A stretch of 64,000 nt of DNA, taken from assembly GCF_020080835.1 (NCBI RefSeq), contig NC_058161.1, positions 20,635,603 through 20,699,602 on the forward strand, read 5' to 3'. The stretch is from Cotesia glomerata. Lineage: Eukaryota > Arthropoda > Insecta > Hymenoptera > Braconidae. The notes beneath the pieces were generated by a model. The model did no database searches, was not told where the DNA came from, and saw only the letters and a program-made list of their open reading frames with translations. Shown one piece after another: positions 1-10,928 of the stretch (position 1 is its first letter; every line of letters begins with the position of its first letter). The translations under genes were made by a program, and so were the position numbers.

Positions 1-270
1 GCTACTAAATACTAATATATTTATTGCTGTAAATTATAATTATGCGTTAAATTAGTTTTTTTTTCAAAAATGTCAAAATACTTTTGAGCCACCATTTTCC
101 TAATATTTTAAAAATTAAACTTTCTTTTATTACGAATAAGAACCTCTTTGACACTATTCTGTAGTTTATTCAAAAGGTGTTAAAAAAATAAATAAATAAT
201 TATTGTGTTTCATATTTATTTTTAATTAAACCATTAAATATATTTGTCAAAATACTTTTGAGCGCTACTG
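1..270. mobile_element. Right end of a Tc1-like IR/DR transposon, cut by window start
   Basis: The 19-bp motif TGTCAAAATACTTTTGAGC occurs twice in the same orientation, at 71-89 and 245-263. The outer copy runs into GCTACTG followed by TA at 271-272. Read on the minus strand, the end is CAGTAGCGCTCAAAAGTATT preceded by TA. Two same-direction binding-site-like repeats ~170 bp apart, the outer one at the tip and next to TA, is the arrangement of Tc1-family IR/DR elements. The other end lies outside the window and no transposase is visible. Confidence 0.5.
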
Positions 271-272
271 TA

Positions 273-1315
273 GGTATATATTGTCGAGCGATTTGACGAA
301 ATTATCTCTGAATAATGAAACAATAAAAATAGGTCTGGTTAAACAAGCCTTTGGAATATCTTGAGAAATTTAGCATCTGGCATTCTAACACTTTATGCAT
401 CGGCGAGTCGACAATCATCGGTGCAAGAAGAAACAACGACGGGAGCAGGAGATCTATTATGGAGTTCTGCCGCTCTATATCTCGGGTCCTCTTTAGTAGC
501 AACGAGCAAGCATCGAGGATCCGTGCTAGAGAGAGGAGACACTGGTTGGGTTTTCTCGTGGGAATTTGTGCACGCGGACCAGCTGGACGATCGCCTTCAT
601 CTCTCTCAGCTCCACTCCTTTAAACACGTACCACTGAATCCCATTGCCTCTCAACTGGCATCTACTTACTCCCCCTACTTGCTATCGGTACGTTTCTCAG
701 CCATACCGACCAACAGGGACATACATATAACATATAGAAACTTGTTCAGTTATTCAGTTCTTCAGTTCCTCGGTAGCACCATCACCCAAATCCAAATGTT
801 CTATGTTTTGTAGTGGTTATTTATTCACTGGTCGTTACCGTGGAAAAATCAATATCATCCAACTACCGGAGAGTTGAGCGCTAAAATTTTCATGTTATAG
901 TTATAACCAACAATATTTGGAAAACGGCCAACTCTAGGAGGATCTAATGGACAGTGGTCAGCGGTCACTACGAGTACCAGTTCATAGATGCAGCCCATCA
1001 ACAATCCAGACTCGAGTCTAGACTCCTGAACGGACGTTCCTACTGGACTTGCTCACCAAACTCATCATTTTATTCCTCTCGAGGGTCTATAGAAAAATTC
1101 TTACTTTTGAAATAGGATGTACGTGCATTCCTGCTAAACCAGAATTCATCTACTGCCAGCTAACCCCATTACCCGGTTACACTTTTTATTCTATTTATTA
1201 TTAAATCCATCGCGATTTTATATCCCAGCCTTTATGAAAAAAAAAGTCAAGCGTGTTCCGTTCTGAAGAATATCATGTGATTGGATTTAACAAATTTTAT
1301 TAGTTTATTTTCTTA
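273..1315. other. Unannotated, moderately GC-richer stretch
   Basis: No repeat family of this window occurs here. A 150-codon open frame (361-813, +) overlaps another frame on the same strand and has no recognisable motif or signal peptide. I see no supported gene. From about 840 onward there is nothing distinctive. Confidence 0.5.
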
Positions 1316-1319
1316 TTAA

Positions 1320-2399
1320 AGAGCACAACCAGTGTAACAGCCTAAAAAAATTGTTGGTTTTTGAAAATTAAAATTTAAAAAATTCCTGTATGAATTTTTA
1401 TTTTAAGGGTATATTAATAGATATTTAAAGAATATACAGTAAAATTTTTGAAGAAACAAAGCTAAATGGCTGTAACAAAAATTATTTGAGATATCGATTT
1501 GGAATTCTAATATGTTATTTTTAAAGGTATAAGGGGTGTTTCATGTGACTAAAATTTAAAAATTTTTTTTAAATAAGAAAATCGATTTTTCTCTCCTAGT
1601 AACTTTTCAGCCGTAGTAATTTGTATCCGGGTCAAATATTGTTTCAATAGTTTCAAGAACAAATTCATTTTATGTTTGTTATTAACTAACATATTTATTA
1701 TTATAGTTTTAAGAAAAAATTTTGTTTATATTCGTTATTAATTAACACCTAAGTTTATCAAGATCGTGTTGTCAGCATGCTAAATCCTTTATTTGTGTTT
1801 TTTAATTAGTTTTTTTCTAATTATTCTAAATAATTTATAGTTAAATATATAAACATTAATGTTTCTAAGGTTGAAATAATATAAAAGTCTTTTTAATCAA
1901 CAACTTTATGTAGACATTTTGTACTTGTCCCACCAGTCACAAATGCCTGTCCCACCAGTCACAATAAAAACAAATTTTTTTACTTGTTTCTACGTAGGTA
2001 ATCAGTCTAATTCTTCATAATATTGAATGTTTGCAGGATTAATTTTTTATTGAGAGGGAAGTATTTTTTAAAAGTTTAATGGTCAAACTGAAATTGGACT
2101 TTAAGTATACCTTTGGTAAGAGAGAAGGATTTTTCTTAGTCCCGCCAGTCGTACTCAGTCAAATGATAATTACGAGAAACTTAAAAAGTAATCGAGGTTT
2201 TTGTCAAAGGGATGTTGTTAATTAGTTATTCTTCTATATTATAAGATAAATTTCACTATGGTATAAGTTTCGGTCACATAATTATATACAATTGATGAAA
2301 TTCCAGAGTCAAATGTCCCACCAGTCACTGTGGAATGCCCCATAACCTATCGAAATATGAAAAAATCGATTTTTTGAAAATTTCCACTGGTTGTGCCCG
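1320..2399. mobile_element. Family J: TTAA-flanked inverted-repeat element, host of a family A copy
   Basis: The left end GAGCACAACCAGTG and the right end CACTGGTTGTGCCC are inverted copies, flanked by TTAA at 1316-1319 and 2400-2403. Without the nested family A copy the element is only about 270 bp. TTAA flanks are typical of piggyBac and Kolobok elements. It has no coding capacity, and this is the only copy I see in the window. Confidence 0.5.
1533..2341 (+). mobile_element. Family A copy 1 (CCCACCAGTCAC-box element)
   Basis: A dispersed ~0.8-kb element matching 9818-10928, 35090-36930 and 63325-64000. The right end reads GTCACTGTGGAATGCCCC; other copies have the inverse GGGGCATTCCAT at the far end. 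The box CCCACCAGTCAC occurs near 1929, 1952, 2142 (degenerate) and 2316, the last inside the terminal repeat. No open frame. It is nested inside family J. Confidence 0.7.
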
Positions 2400-2403
2400 T
2401 TAA

Positions 2404-3484
2404 TCATGATTGAGACATGAATAAATATCCTTGTATAAAAAAGAGAGTGTAAACATAAACACGCGTGAACATGCCGTTAAAATGTGACATTTACGGGCAG
2501 TTGCTCTCAATTATTGTCCCCGTTACACTTCCGCGGGCCAGTAAAACCGTTGTTTAGGTTAGCTTCCCCAATATTCGACATCCTCGTGACCATTCTCGCC
2601 ACTATCATCCACAATAGCCTTTAGTTTCAATTTAACTCGACAACTCATCTATCCAAGTGTGCCACTGACTGGTAACTGGTCAATATCAATACCAATAGAA
2701 CACCAAGTGCTCAAACGTCCAGAGATACCGACAAACCGCAGTCTTCCATTAAATCTCACTTTAGTATCTTTATTAAAATTCAGATATATACCTTCTCATC
2801 AATAATAAACATCAACAATCCTTTTTATTGCAATAGTTATCTCGGAAAATATTTATATTTCTTTTCTCTCAGAGTACTGGAGTAAATATATCCTCATTCT
2901 ATACCAAAGAGTGAAAAAGCTCGCCGAGAATTCTTCGCCGGGGATATTCATTTTTATAGTGTACCGTGTAAATATTGGCATAAGTATATCACGGGTCAAC
3001 GAATTTCTCTCATTCGTCTGGATATGTTTGGTCATGGATCAGACAGAGTCCTCTCTGGCTCCCTTTCCCTTTTCGAAGTGAAGTATCTCAAACTCTGTAA
3101 CTCTGGGTGCTGGAATAGAAGCTCTTGGTTGAGGCTGAGGGGGGCCAGATTCACCCTGAAGCTGAAGAAAGACAGCCAGATGTTGAATTTACGGTGGGTT
3201 TTACTATAACGTGACGAGGATAGCCTCAATACCCGCCATATTGTGCGACTATCGAACGTTTCATTTGTTTGCCCATACCCCGGAGGTATCGGACCCGAAT
3301 ACGTGCCAGGACAGCTCGGGTGAAACAACTAATGGAACTAAAAAGCAATCGGATCAACCCCAATCAGCTCACACTGTCCCTCGATTAAATTGTTCATTTC
3401 AATTTATACAACCAGGATTATTATAAAATTTAATATATTTAACTGAAAATAATTTTTCTACCTAGAGGAAAAAAAATAACAGAT
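2404..3484. other. Unannotated unique stretch
   Basis: No repeat family was recognised. Overlapping short frames on both strands at 3024-3426 (up to 98 codons) shadow each other and show no recognisable domain, so no gene is called. Confidence 0.4.
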
Positions 3485-3488
3485 AGTT

Positions 3489-4534
3489 GAATCGTTTATT
3501 TGAGAAACCCCACAAGTCATATTTTTTTCGAAATCGGGTTTATTGCATTTTTCGGTTCTTTTAATTTCCCCTCACTTATACCAGCACCAAAAAATCTTAA
3601 ATCCGTGTTCAAGACCTAACCAATCGGTCGATATAAATCTCGTTTAGTTGAGAAACCCTATAAGTCAGTGACTTATGGGGTTTTTCGAAAAAACATTCAA
3701 TTTCAAAATTCAAAAAATGAATTTCTTTTTGTGTTTTCTTTTTCAAAAAAACTTCTTCTGAGTAGAAAAATTAATTTCAATGCAAAATACTTAAATTTTA
3801 ATCATTTTTGCAGTATGGGTTTGAAAAATTAAATTAAATTATTGTTTTATTGTTTGATGTGATTTCACTGACTTTAATTTAAAAATGATTGATTATTAGA
3901 TAATTAGAAAATAAATTTACTGTTAAATACTTGAATTTTAATGAGTGTTACAATACTAGCTTGATGGATTAAAATTAAAAATATGTTGTTTTATAGTTGA
4001 CTCTGATTTAACTGATTTAAATTCTGAAATTAATGATAACCAAATAAAAATATATTATATTTACTGTTAAATACTTTGATTTTAATAATCTTTGCAATTT
4101 TAGTTTTATAAAGTTAGATTGTAATAAATTAAAATGTTGTTTTATTGTAGACTCTCAGTTGACTAATTTGAAATTAAAAATAGATGATTTATTATAATTT
4201 TCGTTAGTTGTAGTTCCAATATATATTTCGTACTTTATTTTATAAATATAATAAATGATGGACGGAGAAAAATTAATAAATTAATGATTTTATTACCATT
4301 TTGTTCGTTTTGATGAGAAACCCCATAAGTCAATCAACTTCAAATCATTATTATGAATAGTAGTAATTAACAATTAAATTTTTCCACGCTCGAATATTTT
4401 TTCGGGATACTAACATTATTATTATTCATCATTGGTTCATGATGTTAATGCAAACTTAACCGAGAAAAATGTTTTTTGCTTCTCCTGAAAAATTTACTAT
4501 TTTTGACTTATAGGGTTTCTCAAATAAACGATTC
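3489..4534 (+). mobile_element. Family B copy 1, ~1.05-kb TIR element with 4-bp duplication
   Basis: The ends GAATCGTTTATTTGAGAAAC and its inverse at 4515-4534 form a terminal repeat of about 30 bp that continues into CCCCATAAGTCA. The flanks are AGTT at 3485-3488 and again at 4535-4538, a 4-bp target duplication. The motif GAGAAACCCYATAAGTCA recurs inside, as a palindrome near 3648-3685 and again near 4315. No coding frame. A 4-bp duplication without TTAA would fit Sola or Ginger type elements, but no transposase is present to decide. Confidence 0.8.
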
Positions 4535-4538
4535 AGTT

Positions 4539-4972
4539 GATGATTGATTTTCCAACAATACATTTTTTAATCCATAGGTTATGTTAAAACTTTTGAGTAG
4601 TTAAACTTGGTAATTGGCTCTTCCATTTAATAACACCCTCGTCTAGATCCAACTAAACACCAATATAATGTACATTCAAACGGGTGAGCAAGTTAAGCTT
4701 TTGATGGAGGTCGACGATCGGCTATCTATCTACCCAGGAGAAATTATCCCGGTCCGTAGACCAGCTCAAAGTTGACGATCGTTACCCCGAGGATCAGACA
4801 TCTTTCCACCTCCGGCGTTATTGATTCCATCGACATCAGCATCAGCATCATCATTATTATTATTTATAAACCTTCATTATAAACTGTAGATTGAAGCGCT
4901 TGCTGAGAAAGCTTCAACAAAGCACATATCTGAAGAATCTTGGAGTGTATGCACTAATTTTATACAAGCATC
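4539..4972. other. Unique stretch with CAT/ATT microsatellite
   Basis: Contains a short run of ATC/ATT repeats at about 4830-4864. Nothing else is recognised. Confidence 0.4.
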
Positions 4973-5540
4973 AGTTTAATGTATTGGACGTGAAAAATGT
5001 AGATTCAATATTTTCAAAAAAGAATAAATTCAACTGTTTGAAAAAAAAAATATATAATCCATAATAAAAATCAAAAGTTACAAAAATCGTTATTCATGTA
5101 CTCAAAATTATCTTTCTAGTTGATCATTTGGCGTCTGATAGACACTTTTTAAAAGAAAAATGAGCTTGATAGCTTCTAAGGCGAAATTTCCTAGCTGTGA
5201 AAGTACCCAAAGATACTCCAAGTACCACTGGTTCTTAATTAAACACTTGGTAGTCTTCTTAAACAGCCATATACCTACGAAAAAAACCATTTTGGAAACC
5301 ATTTCACAAGTAAAAAATTCGTACTAAGTATTTTTATCGGATGGTAGAATTTAAACCAAAAAACTGAAATTCTGCCTAGCAAAATTGAAAAAACACTATC
5401 GTACTTCCGTTTAAAAGCATGTAGTTATCTAAATAGTTTTGATATTACTTATTTTCACTCCTTATCGGTTTGAATTGGTAAAACTAACGTTTTTGACGTT
5501 CAAATAACGATTTTAACCAATACGTTGAACTTACGTTTTT
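4973..5540 (+). repeat. Family I dispersed repeat, copy 1
   Basis: About 560 bp of closely matching sequence recurs in the same orientation at 59481-60040. The shared part begins near CAGTTTAATG and continues through GAGCTTGATAGCTTCTAAGG and a tract around CACTGGTTCTT. No inverted ends are visible. The two sides of this copy carry similar ~26-bp sequences (TGTATGCAC...TACAAGCAT at about 4945 and 5584). The short minus-strand frame inside is not conserved as a protein between the copies. Confidence 0.6.
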
Positions 5541-6626
5541 AACTTTTAATACACTAAATCTACGATTTAAATTTTAATTCGGCTGTATGCACAAATTCAA
5601 TACAAGCATGAGCAACAAAGGAAAAATAGTACCGTTTGGAATGAAAGAAATGCGTGAGTTGGGGGTCTTGCTCTTGATTAGGAGCGGATTGGAGGGTTTC
5701 TCTCATATCGTTATCGTCTGGTTACACATCCCGAGGCATTTGCCTGGCTAATGGATAGACGGAAACATACATAAGCATATAAGTAAATATATCCGACGAC
5801 AGTGGATGCCCGATTACGTTTATTGAGCTACCTGGATAACGATCCGGCGCCTAACTCGCAGGCTAAGCTTTGACCAACTCCGCCGTGGGAAATGATACTC
5901 TGCAATCGAGTATCCAGTTGCCTTCTGCATTGGTTCATTATTAGGCAATGACTCGCCGGGGTTCAGTCAACTGAAGATTTCTCCCGTTTGCACAAACATA
6001 TCCACCATACATCAATATATATGTATTCCAACCTGGACGGACATGTATCTCAGTATCAGCTTCTGAGTAATTGAGTTACTCAATGATAAGCTTGCGATCA
6101 CTCATCTTATAATGGAATTAATTCCCGTCGAAGGATCCAAGCTGCAAAAACTAGTCCTTTATTGTATCTAAATGATTCCGCAGTTTTTTGCCAACTATTT
6201 GAAGGAACTGACAGGCATTGGCAGTGTTGGGGTTTTGTTTTAAAAAGCAATGCGTGTCGCGTACACGTCAGCTTCCGGATCCACTAGAAAAAACGTCCTC
6301 GATATCAATCCTTGACAGGGAAGAAAATGGCTGCAAGAACCCTGAAAAAAAAAATAAAAAAAAAAAAAAAGAAGATACTGTCCTCCTGCCGGCTGCTGAC
6401 TGCCGAGCGATCCCCCCCGGATCAGAATCAAAAGAAGGAGAAGAGGATGGATATTTCTCCTTCTGTCTTCTGTCTCTGTCCGGTCTCTTCTTTAGTAACT
6501 TTTTAAGAAGTCACGACAAACTCACGGGGAGTCGTAACACAATGGGTTTTTCCAACCCCTGTCATCTCTTCTAGCTTCTACAGCATCAACAACAACAACA
6601 CAACATCTACTACTGCTACAACTACA

Positions 6627-6657
<31 letters not shown>

Positions 6658-6917
6658 GTATCAGTACATTCTCTGGTAGGTGATCGTCCTGGCCTTTAGT
6701 CCCTTGGAACCTTTAGTCGGCTTTGTATTGTCTCAATGTCTTTCGGTTCCTAAACCAACACACTGCCATTAATTTAACCTCAACGAGTTTATCCGCGGCA
6801 TTATAACATTGGGTACACGTGAACTGAGTTGGATAGCGGATACCAGATAGCGGATGGTCAGGTCGTGCCGGGTATAAAGAGTCACCCATTCCTCAACAGA
6901 TCCATAGGGATACCTAC
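5541..6917. other. Unannotated unique stretch
   Basis: Contains an A-rich low-complexity run at 6344-6372 and a TAC microsatellite at 6605-6657. The frames at 6218-6574 run through the poly-A tract on both strands and are not credible genes. Confidence 0.4.
6605..6657. repeat. (ACT)n microsatellite
   Basis: Imperfect ACA/ACT triplets grade into ten or so uninterrupted ACT units. Confidence 0.9.
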
Positions 6918-6998
6918 ACTTGTGAACCCAAGACGTGGAACCTAGAACCTGGAAGTTTGGATGGATTTTATTTATTTTTCAGGCAGTTTTGCTGTCAC
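6918..6998 (+). repeat. Left copy of a flanking direct repeat
   Basis: About 80 bp starting ACTTGTGAACCCAAGAC and ending CAGTTTTGCTGTCAC. It recurs imperfectly at 8163-8236, immediately right of a Helitron-like segment. The two copies bracket 1164 bp. Confidence 0.7.
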
Positions 6999-8162
6999 AA
7001 AAATTTTGTTTTTAGGATAGTCATATGATAGGTTTTTTTAGTGAAATTTAGTGTCATTGCTAAGGTCTTGATTTGAATTTGTTTCATTTCATTCTTACCG
7101 ATAGTCAATTTATTAAGATAAGTATTTAGGCTGCATTCGAAAATTTTCCATCTCTAGATACTTAAGGTTGCACGGACAGTACTCCGTAAGTCATAATAGA
7201 ATCTAAACTTTTTTTCATTAAAATTAAAAATTTGAATACGAAAATTCATTACTATAATTTAACCGTTACCTTACATTATTATTAATTAAAATAATTAAAT
7301 AATTTCATTAACAAAAACAATAAATAGTCAACGTTTGACTCAAGTATTTTTTCACAAAACTCAGACCTGACAACACCGCGCATAACAGCTGTTTATATTT
7401 ATCTAGCTGTGTAGTGTTGAGTTGAAAAACATAACCCATAAATATACACGGGAATTATTAAAATTCAAAATTCGCGCGTTCTGTTCTGTGCAATGTTGCC
7501 AGACTGCGCTGAATCACGTGGTTTATTTATTTTTAAATATGTCGGCCTGAAATTTTCGTGAATTTCTCATCTTTTGCATTAAAATATCTTTAAAAGCTTT
7601 TGTCAGAAAATTTTCATTTTATTTTTAACGTATTCTACGAAAGTTGATCGACTGAAATACAAGTTTTTTGTTTTTTAATCTTCCTATGAGGTAGTCAAAT
7701 AAATCGATATATGTGAAATCCGCCAATAGTCTCTATAGGCTACATGTTAAATTTCAATTTTTTAATAATTTATTAAAGGATAACCTTTTGTCAGATCTAA
7801 TCCAAAAAATTAATTTAGACGTATGAGATTGCAGTTCATAACATATCAAAAAATTAGCTTTTGATATTCACAAGTGCATTAGTGTCCGAACAACCTTAAT
7901 TAAGAAATTACCTTTTATCTTGTGAAATATTGACATTTTTAAAGATATAAGCTCATTTCGATGTTACACTCATCAAGAGCTTTCATTTGAGTACCCACAT
8001 GCAATTTTTATATATTTCTCATATATATATATATGAAAAATATATCAAAAATGCATGTGGGTACTCAAATGAAAGCTCTTGATGAGTGTAACATCAGAAT
8101 GAGCTTATATCTTTAAAAATGTCGATATTTAAAAAAGTACAGTGGAATTTAACAAAAGTCAT
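6999..8162 (+). mobile_element. HEL copy a: truncated Helitron-like element with nested MITE
   Basis: The left part (about 7085-7164) matches the 5' region of other HEL copies, for example 33840-33900 inverted. The palindromic unit at 7900-8160 has the usual arms ATAAGCTCATTTCGATG and GTGGGTACTCAAATGAAAG. The terminal hairpin and CTAG are missing, so the 3' end is truncated at 8162. A Tc1-like MITE interrupts it at 7165-7896. Confidence 0.65.
7165..7896. mobile_element. Family M: Tc1/mariner-type MITE with TA duplication
   Basis: The ends AGGTTGCACGGACAG and, inverted, AGGTTGTTCGGACAC are flanked by TA at 7163-7164 and 7897-7898. The surrounding sequence (CTAGATAC...TTAAGAAATTACC) rejoins to the standard HEL junction ATACATAATTAAGAAATGACC, so the insertion boundary is supported by an empty site. 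732 bp, no coding frame. Confidence 0.7.
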
Positions 8163-8236
8163 ACTTGTGAACCCAAGACCTGGAACTTGCAACTTAGGAT
8201 GGATTTTATTTATTCTTCAGCCAGTTTTGCTGTCAC
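8163..8236 (+). repeat. Right copy of the flanking direct repeat
   Basis: Imperfect duplicate of 6918-6998; see that entry. Confidence 0.7.
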
Positions 8237-8482
8237 TATTACTGCTAGTATGACTATCACTATGAGTAAGGGCCTGTTGGTAGTTAATAGCCATGGTGAG
8301 ATGCTATAAGATAAGAGAGAGGCCAGAGCTGCGTGCTAATTCGACACGTAGGAGTCGATATGCAGGGTGATAATAATATTCCATTACACTCGCCGCAAGG
8401 CCGTACATCAACCGTCGTACTACAGCATACTCGCTCGTCACGCTCGTCCCTTTGCCACCAATCCAACATATATATATATATT

Positions 8483-8545
<63 letters not shown>

Positions 8546-9210
8546 ATATATATGTACCCAAGCTGGTACCAGTTGCCGGGATGCCTACGATAGGATCTAC
8601 ATGAGGCGTTAATTACGTACCGTCCTACCAAGTTACACTGCCAGTGAGTGTAATATCTCTCGCTCATTCTTGGGGAGAGTACTTCTTTTGGTTATGCTGA
8701 CTCTGGTCGAAGATCCTGGCACACAACATACAAGCCAATACCCATGGATATAACCAATAGCCAGAGTAGCGTAACCACATCCGATTACCCTTCTTCTTTC
8801 TTCATTAGTTTATTTGTCCGTGAGCTTGGATAGGGATAACTTCTTGGCTACTTGCTTTATACTCACTGACCATTCCTAACGAGATTCCATACTACGCTTC
8901 TCAGAGATCAACTTGTTGGGAAAATACTCAAACAGTTTTATATCTCTGAGTTTTATATATGAGAAAGCTAAATGCTATGGGAAAATACCGCCCGTAAACC
9001 CTTTTGTTATGCTTGTGCCTGTAAGCTTTATTTTTTTACATTTTGATAACTTGGAAACTGCTCCACTGAACAAGCTAATTTTTTCTGGAGCATTAAATTT
9101 TATATAACAAATATAAACTCCCTGAGGTAAAAGATAAGAAAGGGCTTTGTCGAAAAATCATCTATCAGTGTTTATTCATATTGAGAATATAAGCTTAAAA
9201 TAAATGAACT
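8237..9210. other. Unique stretch with a long (TA)n tract
   Basis: Everything except the microsatellite looks unique. Frames of 81-127 codons here consist largely of Tyr-Ile repeats read from (TA)n and are artefacts. Confidence 0.5.
8468..8553. repeat. (TA)n microsatellite
   Basis: A TA tract is interrupted symmetrically by TTTG near both ends (about 8481 and 8541). It is not part of a HEL unit, since the HEL arms are absent. Confidence 0.95.
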
Positions 9211-9806
9211 ATGCACGCATAAAAATGATTTTGGAGAAATAACAAAAGACGGGATCTGAAAAGTATGTTGTGGTAATAAATTAGTGTAGTTATAGCAATA
9301 AATCAATTAGTTTCATTAATAAAAAGGTTTCAAATTTTGTACTAACAAAATCATTTTGTTGCTGTCACAAAATGATTTTGTTAGAATAACAAAACTAATT
9401 TGTTGCAAAAATATTTTCCAAATCAGTTATAGCTGATTATAGCATATATTTAAATGTATTCTTATAAAATTTACTGTAACAAAGTTATTCCAACAAATTA
9501 TAATTGTTATTCTTACAAATTATCTTTATTACTTCAAAAAATTGTCTTTGTTACTTCATAAAATTCTCTTTGTTATTTTAATAGTATAATTTTTCTGTTT
9601 CAACAAAAAAATTACTTATACTAACTAAAGTATTTTGCCGAATTAACTTAAAAATTTTGCTATAGTAACAAAATTGTTTTGTTGTTATAACATATCAATA
9701 ACTTGTTATAACCTAAATTTTGAATTTGTCATCTCTATGTTAACAAATTCATTTGTTACCACAACATATCTTAGGTTTTCTTAACAAAATTGGTTTCTGC
9801 GTGCAT
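9211..9806. mobile_element. Family N: palindrome-rich TIR element
   Basis: It starts ATGCACGCATAAAAATGATT and ends with the inverse, TGCGTGCAT at 9798-9806. The inside is an irregular array of AACAAAAT/ATTTTGTT half-palindromes (about 9340-9790), including GTTGTGG near both ends. No coding frame. Single copy in the window. The array layout resembles element P at 43222-43510. Confidence 0.55.
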
Positions 9807-9817
9807 ATTTCAAATAT

Positions 9818-10928
9818 GGGGCATTCCATCCGAAATGGGAAAATGACTAAAATTTTAAAATTTCTTTAATTCATTATAATGTAGTCCTAATTTATTATTA
9901 AAAGCTTATATTTTACTAATTTGTAAAGACAATTTTTTTTAATCAATAAAAAAATCGATTTTACTCACCTCCGGGCGGAAAGCGTCAACTTTCGTCCCGC
10001 TGCGCTAAACGAAAATGCCGCTTTCCGCCTCCGTCGAGGAGAAAAATAGTATACACACCACGGGCAGTAAATAAGAAAGCCTCAGATTACATGTTTATTG
10101 ACCTCGGCTTCACCTCGGACAAGAATTACATGTGATCTGAGACATTTCTTATTTTACTGCCCTAGATGTGTAATATACTATTTCTCTTGTGGTAACTTTT
10201 CAGCCGTACTAACTTGTATCCAGGTCAAATGTTGTTTCAATAGTTTAAGAACAAATTCATTTTATGTTTGTTATTAACTAGCATATTTATTATTATAGTT
10301 TTAAGAAAAAATGTTGTTTATGTTCGTTATTAATTAACACCTAAGTTTATCAAGATCGTGTTGTCAGCATGCTAAATCCTTTATTTGTGTTTTTTAATTA
10401 GTTTTTTTCTAATTATCCTAAATAATTTATAGTTAAATATATAAACAATAATGTTTCTAAGGTTGAAATAATATAAAAGTCTTTTTAATAAACAACTTTA
10501 TGTAAACATTTTGTACTTGTCCCACCAGTCACAAATGCCTGTCCCACCAGTCACAATAAAAAAATTTTTTTTTAATTGTTTCTACGTAGGTAATCAGTCT
10601 AATTCTTCATAATATTGAATTTTTGTAGGATAAATTTTTTATTGAGAGGGAAATATTTTTTAAAAGTTTAATGGTCAAACTGAAATTGCATTTTAAGTAT
10701 ACCATTGGTAAGAAAGAAGGATTTGTTCTTAGTCCCACCAGTCACACTCAGTCAAATGATAATTACGAGAAACTTAAAAAGTAATGGAGGTTTTTGACAG
10801 AGGGATCTTGTTAATTAGTTATTCTTCTATATTATAAGATAAATTTTACTATAGTATAACTTTCAGTCACATAATTATATATAATTGATGGAATTCCAGA
10901 GTCAAATGTCCCCTTCTTGCACTGTGGG
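9818..10928 (+). mobile_element. Family A copy 2, with a GC-rich hairpin insertion
   Basis: The left end is GGGGCATTCCATCCG. The body from 10191 matches copy 1 closely, with CCCACCAGTCAC boxes at about 10518, 10541 and 10735. The right end is degenerate (TCCCCTTCTTGCACTGTGG instead of TCCCACCAGTCACTGTGG). Between 9965 and 10190 it carries foreign GC-rich foldback sequence absent from copy 1. Confidence 0.75.
9965..10190. mobile_element. GC-rich double-hairpin insertion within family A copy 2
   Basis: Two hairpins lie side by side. The first has the stem GGCGGAAAGCG (9974-9984) and CGCTTTCCGCC (10019-10029). The second pairs about 56 bases at 10039-10094, including GGGCAGTAAATAAGAAA, with 10128-10190; its loop holds CCTCGGCTTCACCTCGG. 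Family A copies 1 and 3 lack all of this. Probably a small foldback element. I see no clear target duplication. Confidence 0.6.

Noticed and set aside
361..813. 150-codon frame, the longest in the window
   Set aside because: No recognisable domain, overlapped by other frames, no splice or promoter support. One frame this long in 64 kb is within chance in the GC-richer parts.
8284..8667. Frames of 81-127 codons across the (TA)n tract
   Set aside because: The predicted proteins are mostly Tyr-Ile repeats read from the microsatellite on both strands. The same applies at 33148-33339, 48725-49022 and 51745-51970.
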